Assembly: GCF_025147765.1 (NCBI RefSeq)
Contig: NZ_CP102265.1
Coordinates: forward strand, 656,501-720,500
Length of the DNA: 64,000 nt
Direction: 5' to 3'
Origin: Blautia obeum ATCC 29174
GTDB lineage: Bacteria > Bacillota > Clostridia > Lachnospirales > Lachnospiraceae
Made by a program: the position numbers and the translations under genes. Of the stretch, positions 24,834-33,638 are shown piece by piece. How positions within the stretch are numbered: the first letter of the stretch is position 1; every line of letters begins with the position of its first letter. A model generated the notes under the pieces. It ran no database searches. It was not told the origin of the DNA and was given only the letters and a program-made list of their open reading frames with translations.

Positions 24834-25198
24834 TGGTAGATATAATTATAGTACTGATCGTAATTGTTTTGCTTGGGTTTGCACTGAAAGGTTCTATCAA
24901 ACATTTTAAAGGAGAAAGCCCATGCTGTGGAGGCGGCGGTGGAGAAATCGTTCTCGATATTCCGAATAAAAAACTTGAGAATCCGATACTTGGAAAGAAG
25001 GTTCTCAAAATTTCCGGTATGCACTGCGAACATTGCGTAAAGGCTGTCACAGAGGCAATCAATAAGATCGATGGAGCAGCTGCAAAAGTAAATCTTTCTG
25101 AGAACGAAGCAGTCGTTTCTTATGATCGCGAACTTGATGACGAACAGCTTAGAAAAATCGTCAAGGATGCAGGTTACAGAGTCGTAAGCATCAAATAA
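24833..25198 (+). CDS. Membrane-anchored heavy-metal-associated (HMA) domain protein
   Basis: A 121-residue protein. Residues 2-18 form a membrane helix, followed by a Cys-Cys-Gly5 segment (31-37) like that of FeoB-associated proteins, then an HMA domain with metal motif G-M-H-C-E-H-C (C65, C68) and the usual beta-alpha-beta pattern to the end. HMA domains normally carry Cu+ or other soft metals, so its place beside an iron transporter is unusual. The GTG start overlaps the previous stop, and GAAGAGGTG lies upstream. It may be a metal chaperone for the feo system or a copper protein that shares the transcript. Confidence 0.82.
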   Translation: MVDIIIVLIVIVLLGFALKGSIKHFKGESPCCGGGGGEIVLDIPNKKLENPILGKKVLKISGMHCEHCVKAVTEAINKIDGAAAKVNLSENEAVVSYDRELDDEQLRKIVKDAGYRVVSIK

Positions 25199-25232
25199 TG
25201 CATGATATAGTGAAAGAAATATCATTTCCAGG

Positions 25233-25264
25233 ATCCCGTGGCATATGAAGCTGCGGGATTTTTT
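25233..25264 (+). terminator. Terminator of the feo cluster
   Basis: ATCCCG-GC (25233-25242) pairs with GC-CGGGAT (25250-25259), followed by T6. Confidence 0.85.
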
Positions 25265-25414
25265 CTGCGCATCTCGCAGCAAGAATGCAGAGGCATTATT
25301 GAAGTGATTTTTTGAAGTGGTTCCCTGTATAAAAAACAGATTTTCTGCATAAGCTGATAATAAAATTTGCAGACAGCTACAGGAAAATCATCTGAGCTGA
25401 GTGGAGGTTGCATT

Positions 25415-25846
25415 ATGTGGGGATTTTTTACGGCATTGATCTCGGGAGCGCTGATGAGTATTCAGGGTGTTTTTAATACAGAAGTGACGAAACAGACCAG
25501 TTTATGGGTATCAACGGGATGGGTGCAGCTCTCAGCATTTATGGTCTGCGTGCTGGCATGGATATTTACAGGAAGACAGAGTGTTTCGGCATTATGGCAG
25601 GTAGATAATAAATACACGCTTCTTGGCGGAGTGATCGGGGCATTTATTACAATTACTGTTATTCAGAGCATGGGGGCACTTGGGCCTGCAAAAGCAGCTA
25701 TGCTGATCGTCATTTCCCAGTTGATCGTGGCGTATGTAATTGAACTTTTGGGAATGTTTGGAACAATGCAGCAACCGTTTGAGTGGAGAAAGATTCTGGG
25801 AATGCTGATCGCGATTGCCGGCATTGTGATTTTTAAATGGGAATAA
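25415..25846 (+). CDS. YdcZ-type DMT-family membrane protein (half transporter)
   Basis: A 143-residue protein with five predicted membrane helices, matching the DUF606/YdcZ group of small DMT transporters that work as dimers. The N-terminus MWGFFTALISGALMSIQG and the end MLIAIAGIVIFKWE are typical. GTGGAGG before the ATG at 25415 sets the start. No partner gene adjoins it, so a homodimer is likely. Substrate unknown. Confidence 0.85.
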   Translation: MWGFFTALISGALMSIQGVFNTEVTKQTSLWVSTGWVQLSAFMVCVLAWIFTGRQSVSALWQVDNKYTLLGGVIGAFITITVIQSMGALGPAKAAMLIVISQLIVAYVIELLGMFGTMQQPFEWRKILGMLIAIAGIVIFKWE

Positions 25847-25883
25847 TAAAGTTATCATGCACAGGAATAAATAAAGTTTCCTA

Positions 25884-25912
25884 TTGTAAATCTACCGGGA
25901 ATTCGTTAAAAT
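25884..25912 (+). promoter_or_regulatory. Putative promoter of the comEA operon
   Basis: TTGTAA (25884-25889), 17 nt, TAAAAT (25907-25912). The leader ends in a small hairpin CCGTA-ATCC-TACGG beside a GGAGGG that is about 16 nt from the ATG, so start efficiency is unclear. Confidence 0.5.
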
Positions 25913-25980
25913 AAGACATGGTTAAGTATGAGAATCGGGGAGGTCTGCCGTAATCCTACGGAGGGAAGTGAACCGAGATC

Positions 25981-26667
25981 ATGAAAGTAAATTTTTACAG
26001 TCTGATATTGAGCATATTTTTTCTGGCAGGTTTGTCAGGAATGAGCGGATGTCAGAAAAACAAAACAGAAATAATGCTGGACGGACAGGATACTGTATCA
26101 GAATCAGAAACACAGGATGATACACAGGCTGGGAATGATGCAACAGAGGATCTGGCGGAAGCAAAAATATCAGCAGAAGCGGAGCTATCGGAGATGCCGG
26201 TGGAGACAGAGCCGGAAATGATTTTTGTGGATGTCTGCGGAGCAGTAATGAATCCGGGAGTTTATGAACTGGATGGGAGCAGCCGGGTTTTTCAGGCAAT
26301 AGAGGCGGCTGGAGGATTTTTGCCGGAAGCAGCGGCTTCGGCCGTGAATCAGGCACAGCCGGTCAGTGACGGACAGCAGATTTATGTACCTACGCAGGAA
26401 GAAGCGGAAGAGGGAGCTTTACCTGCGGCAATACAGCCGGCGGATCCGGGATCTGAGACAACAGATGCAAATGGTGTAGTGAATATCAACACAGCAGATG
26501 CATCTGCTCTTAAGAGCCTGTCAGGAATCGGTGATGCCAAGGCACAGGCAATTCTTACGTACAGAGAGGAACATGGTTTCTTTTCCAGTATTGAGGAGAT
26601 CATGCAGGTGCCGGGAATCAAAGAAAGTACGTTTTCGGCGATAAAGGATAAAATAGCTGTGAAATAA
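25981..26667 (+). CDS. comEA: ComEA-type helix-hairpin-helix DNA-binding lipoprotein
   Basis: A 228-residue exported protein. A signal sequence ends at a lipobox-like M-S-G-C (C24), followed by a long acidic, low-complexity linker (residues 25-78). An SLBB domain (VDVCGAVMNPGVYELDG) comes next, and the C-terminus holds tandem helix-hairpin-helix motifs (VNINTADASALKSLSGIGDAKAQ, here split at SLSGIG, and MQVPGIKESTF). ComEA binds incoming DNA at the cell surface for uptake through ComEC, encoded 3 kb downstream. A lipid anchor replaces the usual N-terminal helix. Start uncertain because the ribosome binding site is distant. Confidence 0.88.
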   Translation: MKVNFYSLILSIFFLAGLSGMSGCQKNKTEIMLDGQDTVSESETQDDTQAGNDATEDLAEAKISAEAELSEMPVETEPEMIFVDVCGAVMNPGVYELDGSSRVFQAIEAAGGFLPEAAASAVNQAQPVSDGQQIYVPTQEEAEEGALPAAIQPADPGSETTDANGVVNINTADASALKSLSGIGDAKAQAILTYREEHGFFSSIEEIMQVPGIKESTFSAIKDKIAVK

Positions 26668-26677
26668 GGAGAAAAGA

Positions 26678-27367
26678 ATGAGCAGGAAAGTTTTAGTAGT
26701 TGATGACGAGAAACTGATCGTAAAAGGAATCCGTTTTAATCTGGAACAGGACGGTATGGAAGTTGACTGTGCTTATGACGGAGAAGAAGCGGTTGAGAAG
26801 GCAAAGGAGAATAAATACGATATTATCCTTCTGGACCTGATGCTTCCGAAGATGGATGGACTGGAAGTCTGCCAGCAGATCAGAGAATTCTCCAATGTTC
26901 CGATCGTCATGCTTACTGCAAAAGGTGAGGACATGGACAAGATCCTTGGACTGGACTACGGGGCAGATGACTATATTACAAAACCATTTAATATTCTTGA
27001 AGTAAAGGCCAGAATCAAAGCAATCATGCGTCGTGCGCGTTCTGAACATGAAGAAAAGGAAAAGGCGAAGACAATTGAAGCAGGCGATCTGAAACTGGAC
27101 TGCGAGAGCCGCCGTGTATTTATTGCAGGCAAGGAAATTAATCTTACAGCAAAGGAATTTGATGTGCTGGAGCTTCTCGTATTCAATCCGAACAAGGTAT
27201 ACAGTCGTGAAAATCTTCTGAATATTGTCTGGGGATATGAATATCCGGGAGATGTCAGAACCGTTGATGTACATATTCGGCGTCTTCGTGAAAAAATCGA
27301 GGCTAATCCCAGTGAGCCTAAATATGTACACACCAAATGGGGCGTAGGATATTACTTCCAGGCATAA
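26678..27367 (+). CDS. OmpR/PhoB-family response regulator (WalR-like)
   Basis: A 229-residue regulator. The receiver domain has acidic residues D9, D10, phospho-acceptor D53 (LLDLMLPKMDG), T and K105-equivalent in YITKPF. The C-terminal winged helix (residues about 128-229) includes VDVHIRRLREKIE. It resembles WalR/PhoP regulators of Firmicutes. AAGGAG precedes the ATG, 10 nt after comEA, and the kinase follows after 3 nt, so comEA, the pair and the lipoprotein form one operon. Confidence 0.92.
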   Translation: MSRKVLVVDDEKLIVKGIRFNLEQDGMEVDCAYDGEEAVEKAKENKYDIILLDLMLPKMDGLEVCQQIREFSNVPIVMLTAKGEDMDKILGLDYGADDYITKPFNILEVKARIKAIMRRARSEHEEKEKAKTIEAGDLKLDCESRRVFIAGKEINLTAKEFDVLELLVFNPNKVYSRENLLNIVWGYEYPGDVRTVDVHIRRLREKIEANPSEPKYVHTKWGVGYYFQA

Positions 27368-27370
27368 CCC

Positions 27371-28798
27371 ATGGTAACGAAAAAAAAGACAAAGTTTTTT
27401 AAGAGTCTGCGTTTTCGGATACTGGTCATACTGCTCATACTGGGAATTGTGCCAAGTGCTATCGTGACACAACTCATGATCAGTAATTATGAAAAACAGG
27501 CAATTGAAGTAAAGGTAAGTGAGGTCAGTACACAGTGTGCGATTCTGTGTAATCAGATCATCAAAGAAAATTATCTCAATGACTCCAGCTCACAGTCTGT
27601 GAACAGCAAGCTGGAGTTGTTGTCTAATGTATATGGCGGAAGAATGGTGATTGTAGACAGAGATCTGAAAGTAGTTGCAGATACCTATCATGTAGATGAA
27701 GGACGGACGCTGATCTCACCAAAGGTCGTGAAGTGTTTTAAGAACGGAGAAGTCACAAATTACCGCAGATACGGGCAGATGCTGGAAATGGCTATTCCCG
27801 TAAAGAGCGCGGATGTCCCGCAGATTCAGGGAGCCATGCTTGTAAATATTTCAATCAGTGACATTATGGCAACGGTGGGAGAGCAGGAACAGATGGCGAT
27901 GCTGCTCACAGGAATTATCGTTGCATTGTCTGTATTGCTTGCCTATGGCCTTTCTACGATTCTGGTCAAACCGCTGGCCAGTGTTACTAAATCCATCGAA
28001 GATCTTACTGACGGATATCAGAAAGATGAGATTTCAGTTCCGGATTATACAGAAACAGAGCTTATTACGGATGCATTCAATAAGATGCTTGCACGTATGA
28101 AAGTACTGGATGAATCAAGATCAGAGTTTGTTTCCAATGTGTCGCATGAACTGAAGACACCAATGACTTCCATGAAGGTTCTGGCAGATTCCCTTGTCGG
28201 ACAGGAAGGAGTTCCGGAAGAACTTTATCAGGAATTTATGCGTGACATTACAGCGGAGATTGACAGGGAAAACCGTATTATTACCGATCTTCTGACTCTG
28301 GTAAAAATGGACAAGAAATCTGCAGATCTTCAGATCAGTCATATGGATATCAATCAGCTTCTGGAGGATATTCTCAAACGTCTGCGTCCGATCGCGGACA
28401 AACGCAATATTGACCTGATCCTTGACAGTTTCCGTCCTGTGGAAGCGGATGTGGATGAACTGAAATTTACATCTGCGATCAGTAACCTTGTTGAAAATGC
28501 GATAAAATACAATGTAGATGATGGCTGGGTACGTGTGTCACTTGACGCAGATCATAAGTTTTTCTATGTTACGGTAGCAGATTCCGGTATGGGTATCCCA
28601 GAGGATTCCATCGACCGTATTTTCGAGAGATTTTATCGTGTGGACAAATCACATTCCAGAGAGATCGGAGGAACCGGTCTTGGACTTGCGATAACAAGAA
28701 GTACGATTGCCATGCATCATGGTGTGATCAAAGTATTCAGCAGAGAAGGGGAAGGAACTACATTCTCAGTTCGTGTCCCGTTATCTTATATTCCGTAG
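27371..28798 (+). CDS. Sensor histidine kinase (WalK/PhoR-like)
   Basis: A 475-residue membrane kinase: TM1 at about residues 15-36, an extracellular sensor of about 135 residues, TM2 at about 175-198, a HAMP domain, HisKA with phospho-acceptor H259 (SHELKTPMTS), and an HATPase domain with NLVENAIKYN, DSGMGIP and GGTGLGLAI. No PAS domain lies between HAMP and HisKA, unlike B. subtilis WalK. The signal sensed is unknown; the adjacent GerMN lipoprotein may modulate it. Confidence 0.92.
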   Translation: MVTKKKTKFFKSLRFRILVILLILGIVPSAIVTQLMISNYEKQAIEVKVSEVSTQCAILCNQIIKENYLNDSSSQSVNSKLELLSNVYGGRMVIVDRDLKVVADTYHVDEGRTLISPKVVKCFKNGEVTNYRRYGQMLEMAIPVKSADVPQIQGAMLVNISISDIMATVGEQEQMAMLLTGIIVALSVLLAYGLSTILVKPLASVTKSIEDLTDGYQKDEISVPDYTETELITDAFNKMLARMKVLDESRSEFVSNVSHELKTPMTSMKVLADSLVGQEGVPEELYQEFMRDITAEIDRENRIITDLLTLVKMDKKSADLQISHMDINQLLEDILKRLRPIADKRNIDLILDSFRPVEADVDELKFTSAISNLVENAIKYNVDDGWVRVSLDADHKFFYVTVADSGMGIPEDSIDRIFERFYRVDKSHSREIGGTGLGLAITRSTIAMHHGVIKVFSREGEGTTFSVRVPLSYIP

Positions 28799-28808
28799 GA
28801 GGTGCCGG

Positions 28809-29756
28809 ATGAAGAAATATATAAGAGTACTTCTTCTGGCAGCACTGGTTTGCAGTTTACTTGCCGGATGCAGTATTGAGACAAAAAGCAGTAAGGATTC
28901 GCAGGATGAGAGTAAGTACCATCTGTATTATCTGAACGAGAGTGAGACGGTTCTCAGAGAAGAACCATATTCACCCGGAGAAGAGACGGCAGATTTTATG
29001 GTAAAAGATCTTATGCAGAAGCTTGGGAGCAAAGATGCACCGGATGGGGAAATCAGCCTTCTTCCAGAAGATGTTTCCATCAATTCTTATGAAGTGCAGA
29101 AAGATCTGCTTGTCATAGACTTCAGTAAAGAATACTCAAAAATGAGCAAGATCCGGGAGGTTATGACACGCGACGGAGTTGTGCAGACATTTTTGCAGAT
29201 TCCGGATATTCATAAAGTCCAGTTTACAGTTGGAGGTCAGCCGCTGACCAACTCGCGAAATCAGGAAGTTGGAGAGATGACTTCAGATACATTTGCACAA
29301 TATACCGGAAAAGACAAAGAAAGCTATCGTTATGATACTTTTACACTGTATTTTATGGATAAAAATGGAAAAAATCTGGTGAAAGAAACCAGAAATGTAT
29401 ATTATCGAAGATCTCTTCCAAAAGAACGTGTCGTGCTTGAACAGCTTGCGAAGGGACCGATGGAAGAAGGGCATTATGCAACAATACCAGACAGTTCTCT
29501 GGTTTTGAGTGTGATTACAGCGGACAGGATCTGCTATATTAACATGAACAGTACTTTTCGTGATGAAACACCTGAAGTAGGAGGAAATATCTCTATTTAC
29601 TCGGTTGTGAATTCTATTATAGATTCCTGTGATGTTGACAGGGTTCAGATATCTATTGAAGGAAGTACGGAGGGGAACTTCCAGGATAGCCTGCCGTTAT
29701 ACAAATTTTATGAAAAAAACGAAGATTTAATTGCACAGGACGAGGAACCAAAGTAG
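28809..29756 (+). CDS. GerMN-domain lipoprotein
   Basis: A 315-residue lipoprotein: signal peptide with lipobox L-L-A-G-C near residue 20, then two GerMN domains (about residues 60-165 and 185-300; second contains LPKERVVLEQLAKGP and the RVQISIEG end). GGAGGTG precedes the ATG at 28809, which overlaps no coding part of the kinase beyond the stop. GerM-like proteins act at the cell envelope, in spores or with cell-wall sensing systems. Its position after a two-component pair resembles actinobacterial mtrA-mtrB-lpqB, where LpqB is a GerMN lipoprotein modulating the kinase. Confidence 0.85.
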   Translation: MKKYIRVLLLAALVCSLLAGCSIETKSSKDSQDESKYHLYYLNESETVLREEPYSPGEETADFMVKDLMQKLGSKDAPDGEISLLPEDVSINSYEVQKDLLVIDFSKEYSKMSKIREVMTRDGVVQTFLQIPDIHKVQFTVGGQPLTNSRNQEVGEMTSDTFAQYTGKDKESYRYDTFTLYFMDKNGKNLVKETRNVYYRRSLPKERVVLEQLAKGPMEEGHYATIPDSSLVLSVITADRICYINMNSTFRDETPEVGGNISIYSVVNSIIDSCDVDRVQISIEGSTEGNFQDSLPLYKFYEKNEDLIAQDEEPK

Positions 29757-29772
29757 TCCTGATGCAGTAATG

Positions 29773-29794
29773 CCGCAGGTGGAATAGCCTGCGG
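29773..29794 (+). terminator. Hairpin between the GerMN lipoprotein and comEC
   Basis: CCGCAGG (29773-29779) pairs perfectly with CCTGCGG (29788-29794), followed by TGTTCT. Weak U tract; read-through into comEC is likely. Confidence 0.5.
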
Positions 29795-29820
29795 TGTTCT
29801 ATATACAGAAAGGAAGGCTT

Positions 29821-32127
29821 ATGAAAAGACGCCCGGTGTGTCTTGTATGCCTAATCCTGATGTTTTGTATATGGTTGATGGATCTGGCGGGATTTGCACG
29901 GATCAGTGGAAATCCTTTGCCGGAATCTGTACAATTATATATTGAAAAACATCCGGAAGCTGTCATCTGCGGGGAGGTGCAGCAATATCAGGCTACGGAA
30001 TATTCTCTTTCTGCCTATCTTAAACATGTCTGTCTGATCGTCGGATCAGAACAAATTCCCATAAAAAATTTAAGAGTATTTTTAAAATCGAATAAAGAGT
30101 TCCCGATTGGAACCACTGTTAAGATTTCGGGAAAACTGGAAGAAATTCCTGAGCCACGAAATCCTGGAGAATTTGATTCCAGGCAATTCTACGCCTGTCA
30201 GAAAATCTACTATTTTATGAAAAACGGTGCGGTTCTGGCATGGAGCAGCAAATATTCCAGATATGGTCAGTTTATGCAGAATCTGAAAAGTAAGATAATG
30301 CAGACGCTGGATATTGCGGCAAAGGAAGATGCCGGTATTTTTGAAGCAATGCTGCTTGGTGAGAAAGATAACCTAGAAGATGAAGTTAAGATTCGTTACC
30401 AGATGGCGGGGATCATTCATATACTGGCAATTTCCGGACTTCACATCAGTGTACTGGGGATTGGATTTTTTGATCTGCTGAAAAGAGCCGGATTTGGAAA
30501 TGTGTCTGCCGGGATGGTGGTGCTCAGTGTTCTTCTGCAATATGGAATCCTTACCGGGGAAAGTGTTTCTGCCATGCGGGCGGTAGGCATGTTTCTGGTG
30601 GCGGTTGGTGCAAGAATCGCAGGAAGAACCTATGATCTGCTGACGGCGCTGGCAGTGTCGGCGGTCCTTTTACTTCTGGATGCACCTGCAAATCTGTACA
30701 ACAGTGGATTTTGGCTGTCGTTTGGGGCTGTTGCCGGACTTGGTGTAGTGGCACCGGTATTGGCAGGATGCATTAGAGTGGAGAATCGTCTGGCGGCATC
30801 CGTTATGAAAACACTGGTATCTTCGATAGCTGTGCAGATGACGACTTTTCCGATCATGCTGCGAATCTATGGAGAGATTTCGCTGGCTGGATTTTTTCTG
30901 AACCTGCTGGTGCTGCCGACAGTCAGTGTAGTACTGGTCAGTGGAATTGCAGCAGTTGCGGTTGGGATGGCATCGGTCAGTGCTGCAGTTTATGTGGTGC
31001 TGCCTGGAAGAGTGCTGCTTTTTCTGTATGAGAAACTCTGCGAACTGGCAGCAGGAATTCCGTTCTGTACATGGATCGCAGGAAGTCCGAAGCTGTGGCA
31101 ATGTGCCGGATATTATGTATTGCTGTTTTTGGGAGTTGAAATTTTGGGAATGAGTCGGGGAACTGTCACATGGAATGGCGCAACTGGAAAAAGGGCGGGA
31201 AATCATGCATTCATGCAGGAAGAAAAGAATCATGGGGAAGGAAAAGGATGGCTGAGAAAATATCAGTTACTGTCAGGTATATCAGGAATCATGCTGATAC
31301 TTGGACTGGGAATCCTCATTTATCATCCGTCTGGAAATCTGCAGATCACCTGTCTTGATATCGGACAGGGAGACTGTATTTCTATTCAGCTTCCACAGGG
31401 GCAGAATTTCCTGATCGATGGCGGCAGCAGTAACAAGAAGAATATTGCACACTATCAGATTCTGCCATTCCTTAAAAATCGGGGGATTGGAGTGATTGAT
31501 GCTATTTTGATCTCACATACGGATAATGACCATATCAGTGGTGTGCTGGAACTGTTTGATTATATGAGGACACATCTTACTTCTGTCAGGGTGAAGAACC
31601 TGATCTTACCGGAATGGACACAACCGGACGATGCGTATCAGCAATTGGTGGATAAAGCGCAGGCAGCAGGCGTGAATGTACAAAAGGGAAGAAAAGGGGA
31701 ACAAATTGCGCTTGGAAAAGCTTCTCTTCGATTCCTTTCACCGGATAGAGGGACTGCAGGAACAGATGCGAATGAAGACGGTATGGTCGTGGAACTGACA
31801 TATGGCGGTTTTGAAGGGCTGTTTACCGGTGATATCGGGACAGAGACGGAGAAAAAACTTCTGCCGGAGCTGGAAGATGTAGATTTTCTGAAAGTGGGAC
31901 ATCATGGCTCCAGATATTCCACCTGTCAGGAATTTCTGGATGTGGTGAGACCGGAACTTGCGGTGGTCTCCTGCTCGGCAACAAATACATATGGACATCC
32001 GTCTGGCGAGACAATAGAACGGTTGGAAGATTCCGGGGCAAAGATTTGGTACACAATGAAAGAAGGGGCTGTGACAGCAGAGACCGATGGTAAGGAGGTA
32101 TGGGTGGATACGTTTGTGCATCCGTGA
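29821..32127 (+). CDS. comEC: ComEC/Rec2 DNA-uptake channel
   Basis: A 768-residue protein with the full ComEC layout: an N-terminal OB-like extracellular domain, the multi-helix competence domain (HILAISGLHISVLG is its signature) and a C-terminal metallo-beta-lactamase-like domain with the HTDNDHISG metal motif, IDGG and GHHGS. It forms the membrane channel for single-stranded DNA in transformation. AAAGGAAGG precedes the ATG at 29821. The gene is intact, and with comEA upstream and comF at 59.5 kb suggests the strain retains DNA-uptake capacity. Confidence 0.93.
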   Translation: MKRRPVCLVCLILMFCIWLMDLAGFARISGNPLPESVQLYIEKHPEAVICGEVQQYQATEYSLSAYLKHVCLIVGSEQIPIKNLRVFLKSNKEFPIGTTVKISGKLEEIPEPRNPGEFDSRQFYACQKIYYFMKNGAVLAWSSKYSRYGQFMQNLKSKIMQTLDIAAKEDAGIFEAMLLGEKDNLEDEVKIRYQMAGIIHILAISGLHISVLGIGFFDLLKRAGFGNVSAGMVVLSVLLQYGILTGESVSAMRAVGMFLVAVGARIAGRTYDLLTALAVSAVLLLLDAPANLYNSGFWLSFGAVAGLGVVAPVLAGCIRVENRLAASVMKTLVSSIAVQMTTFPIMLRIYGEISLAGFFLNLLVLPTVSVVLVSGIAAVAVGMASVSAAVYVVLPGRVLLFLYEKLCELAAGIPFCTWIAGSPKLWQCAGYYVLLFLGVEILGMSRGTVTWNGATGKRAGNHAFMQEEKNHGEGKGWLRKYQLLSGISGIMLILGLGILIYHPSGNLQITCLDIGQGDCISIQLPQGQNFLIDGGSSNKKNIAHYQILPFLKNRGIGVIDAILISHTDNDHISGVLELFDYMRTHLTSVRVKNLILPEWTQPDDAYQQLVDKAQAAGVNVQKGRKGEQIALGKASLRFLSPDRGTAGTDANEDGMVVELTYGGFEGLFTGDIGTETEKKLLPELEDVDFLKVGHHGSRYSTCQEFLDVVRPELAVVSCSATNTYGHPSGETIERLEDSGAKIWYTMKEGAVTAETDGKEVWVDTFVHP

Positions 32128-32141
32128 GCAGAGATACGGTA

Positions 32142-32170
32142 TTGAGAAAAAAATCAAAATCGTCTATACT
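32142..32170 (+). promoter_or_regulatory. holA promoter
   Basis: TTGAGA (32142-32147), 17 nt, TATACT (32165-32170), just after comEC. Confidence 0.7.
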
Positions 32171-32250
32171 AAACAGATAATGAATAATTAATGCTGTCTG
32201 TGGATGGCATTCCGTCAGAAAACGGTATTTTTCAGGAGGTTTCGCAGGAA

Positions 32251-33240
32251 GTGAAAAATTTACAGGAAGACATTAAAACAGGAAAATTCAAAAATGCATA
32301 TCTTCTGTTTGGTGAGGAAGCGTATCTGAAGATTCAGTACAAAGAAAAGCTGATTCATGCATTAAATCCGGATGATGATACGATGAATTTTACCAAATAT
32401 GAAGGAAAAGGAATTGAGGTGCGTGAAATGATCGACCTCTGTGAGACAATGCCTTTCTTTGCAGATCATCGTGTGGTCCTTGTGGAAAATTCCGGATTTT
32501 TTAAGAATAAATGTGATGAACTTGCAGATTATATGAAGACGCTGCCGGATTACCTGAGGCTGGTTTTTGTTGAAGAAGAGGTAGATAAACGAAGCCGTAT
32601 GTATAAGGCGGTGAAAAACTGCGGCCGCATTGTAGAGTTTGCAAAGCAGGATGAAAAGACACTGATGCGCTGGGCAGCAGGTATTCTGGCGAGAGAAGGA
32701 CGCAAGATCACGACCAGAGATATGGAACTTTTTCTGACAAAAACCGGTACGGATATGGGAAATATCCGTATGGAACTGGAGAAGCTGATCACATATACCA
32801 TGGGACAGGATATTGTAACGAGAGAAGATATTGAGGAAATCTGTACAACACGGACAGAGAATAAGATCTTCGATATGGTTCGTGCAGTTACGGAGCGAAA
32901 TCAGAGGAGAGCACTGGATCTGTATAATGATCTTCTGACGCTGCGTGAGCCGCCGATGAGGATACTGTTCCTGCTGTCGAAGCAATTCCGGCAGATGTGC
33001 CTTGCAAAGAAAATGGCAGGGGAAGGGGCATCTCAGAACGAAATTGCAACCAGACTTGGCGTACCGTCTTTTGTGGCAAGAAATATACTGGCCTGTGCGA
33101 GAGCTTACAGTGTTGAGGAGCTTGAACAGGCAGAAGAGGATTTTGTTGATGCGGAGGAGGCAGTGAAGACCGGAAGACTGCAGGATGTGCTGAGTGTGGA
33201 ACTGTTGATAGTGAAATATAGTACTGAGAGAAAAAGATAA
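32251..33240 (+). CDS. holA: DNA polymerase III subunit delta
   Basis: A 329-residue clamp-loader subunit. The N-terminal segment KFKNAYLLFGEEAYLK is the degenerate P-loop region, MPFFADHRVVLVEN and GTDMGNIRMELEKL are family features, and the C-terminal domain ends with a leucine-rich helix. I choose GTG at 32251, where homologues begin, with AGGAGG at 32234-32239 (11-nt spacing); an ATG at 32191 has no ribosome binding site. rpsT often follows holA in Firmicutes, but here it is 13 kb away. Confidence 0.9.
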   Translation: MKNLQEDIKTGKFKNAYLLFGEEAYLKIQYKEKLIHALNPDDDTMNFTKYEGKGIEVREMIDLCETMPFFADHRVVLVENSGFFKNKCDELADYMKTLPDYLRLVFVEEEVDKRSRMYKAVKNCGRIVEFAKQDEKTLMRWAAGILAREGRKITTRDMELFLTKTGTDMGNIRMELEKLITYTMGQDIVTREDIEEICTTRTENKIFDMVRAVTERNQRRALDLYNDLLTLREPPMRILFLLSKQFRQMCLAKKMAGEGASQNEIATRLGVPSFVARNILACARAYSVEELEQAEEDFVDAEEAVKTGRLQDVLSVELLIVKYSTERKR

Positions 33241-33246
33241 AAGTGT

Positions 33247-33453
33247 AACAGATGTGAGTAAATATAGTACCCGGAAACGGCTTCATCGTCCGGTTGTACT
33301 AGAATATAACCTGGCTGTTAAGAACGTCAAAATCGTCAGCAAACTCGCTACGCTCAGACAGAGTTTCCGATTTTGCCAACACAGCCCGAACATATTCAAG
33401 TACAACGACGAACGATTGCAGATGTTTCCGGGTACTATATTTATCCATCTGTT
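33247..33453. repeat. 207-bp imperfect dyad (long hairpin)
   Basis: AACAGATG (33247-33254) and AAATATAGTACCCGGAAAC (33260-33278) are matched by GTTTCCGGGTACTATATTT (33424-33442) and CATCTGTT (33446-33453). Inside, GTTGTACT+GAATAT (33293-33307) pairs with ATATTC+AGTACAAC (33392-33406), CAAAATCG (33328-33335) with CGATTTTG (33368-33375), and AAACTC with GAGTTT. T-rich sequence follows. It could be a MITE-like element, a structured RNA, or an elaborate holA terminator. The open frame across it is not a gene. Confidence 0.75.
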
Positions 33454-33530
33454 TTCGCTTTTATTTAATTTTTCTCCCGGGAAGGGGCGAAGGCACGGAT
33501 AGTGCAAGAATTTCTTTACACCAATATACA

Positions 33531-33567
33531 TAGGTGTCTTGACACCTAACATGTCGGGTAGTATAAT
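33531..33567 (+). promoter_or_regulatory. nad operon promoter with NiaR-like operator
   Basis: TTGACA (33539-33544), 17 nt, TATAAT (33562-33567) is consensus. The perfect palindrome TAGGTGTC-TT-GACACCTA (33531-33548) overlaps the -35, as expected for NiaR repression by nicotinate. niaR is the third gene of the operon. Confidence 0.88.
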
Positions 33568-33638
33568 CACAAATCAGAAAACATAAAAATACAAAACCCA
33601 ACAGAAAATCCGGCATCAACCGGTACGAGGAAACAAAA

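Noticed and set aside
25930..25980. Possible riboswitch before comEA
   Set aside because: Only a 5-bp hairpin CCGTA-ATCC-TACGG is visible and no known aptamer pattern fits.
33254..33502. Open frame across the long dyad
   Set aside because: It lies fully in the inverted-repeat structure, has no ribosome binding site and no recognisable protein features.
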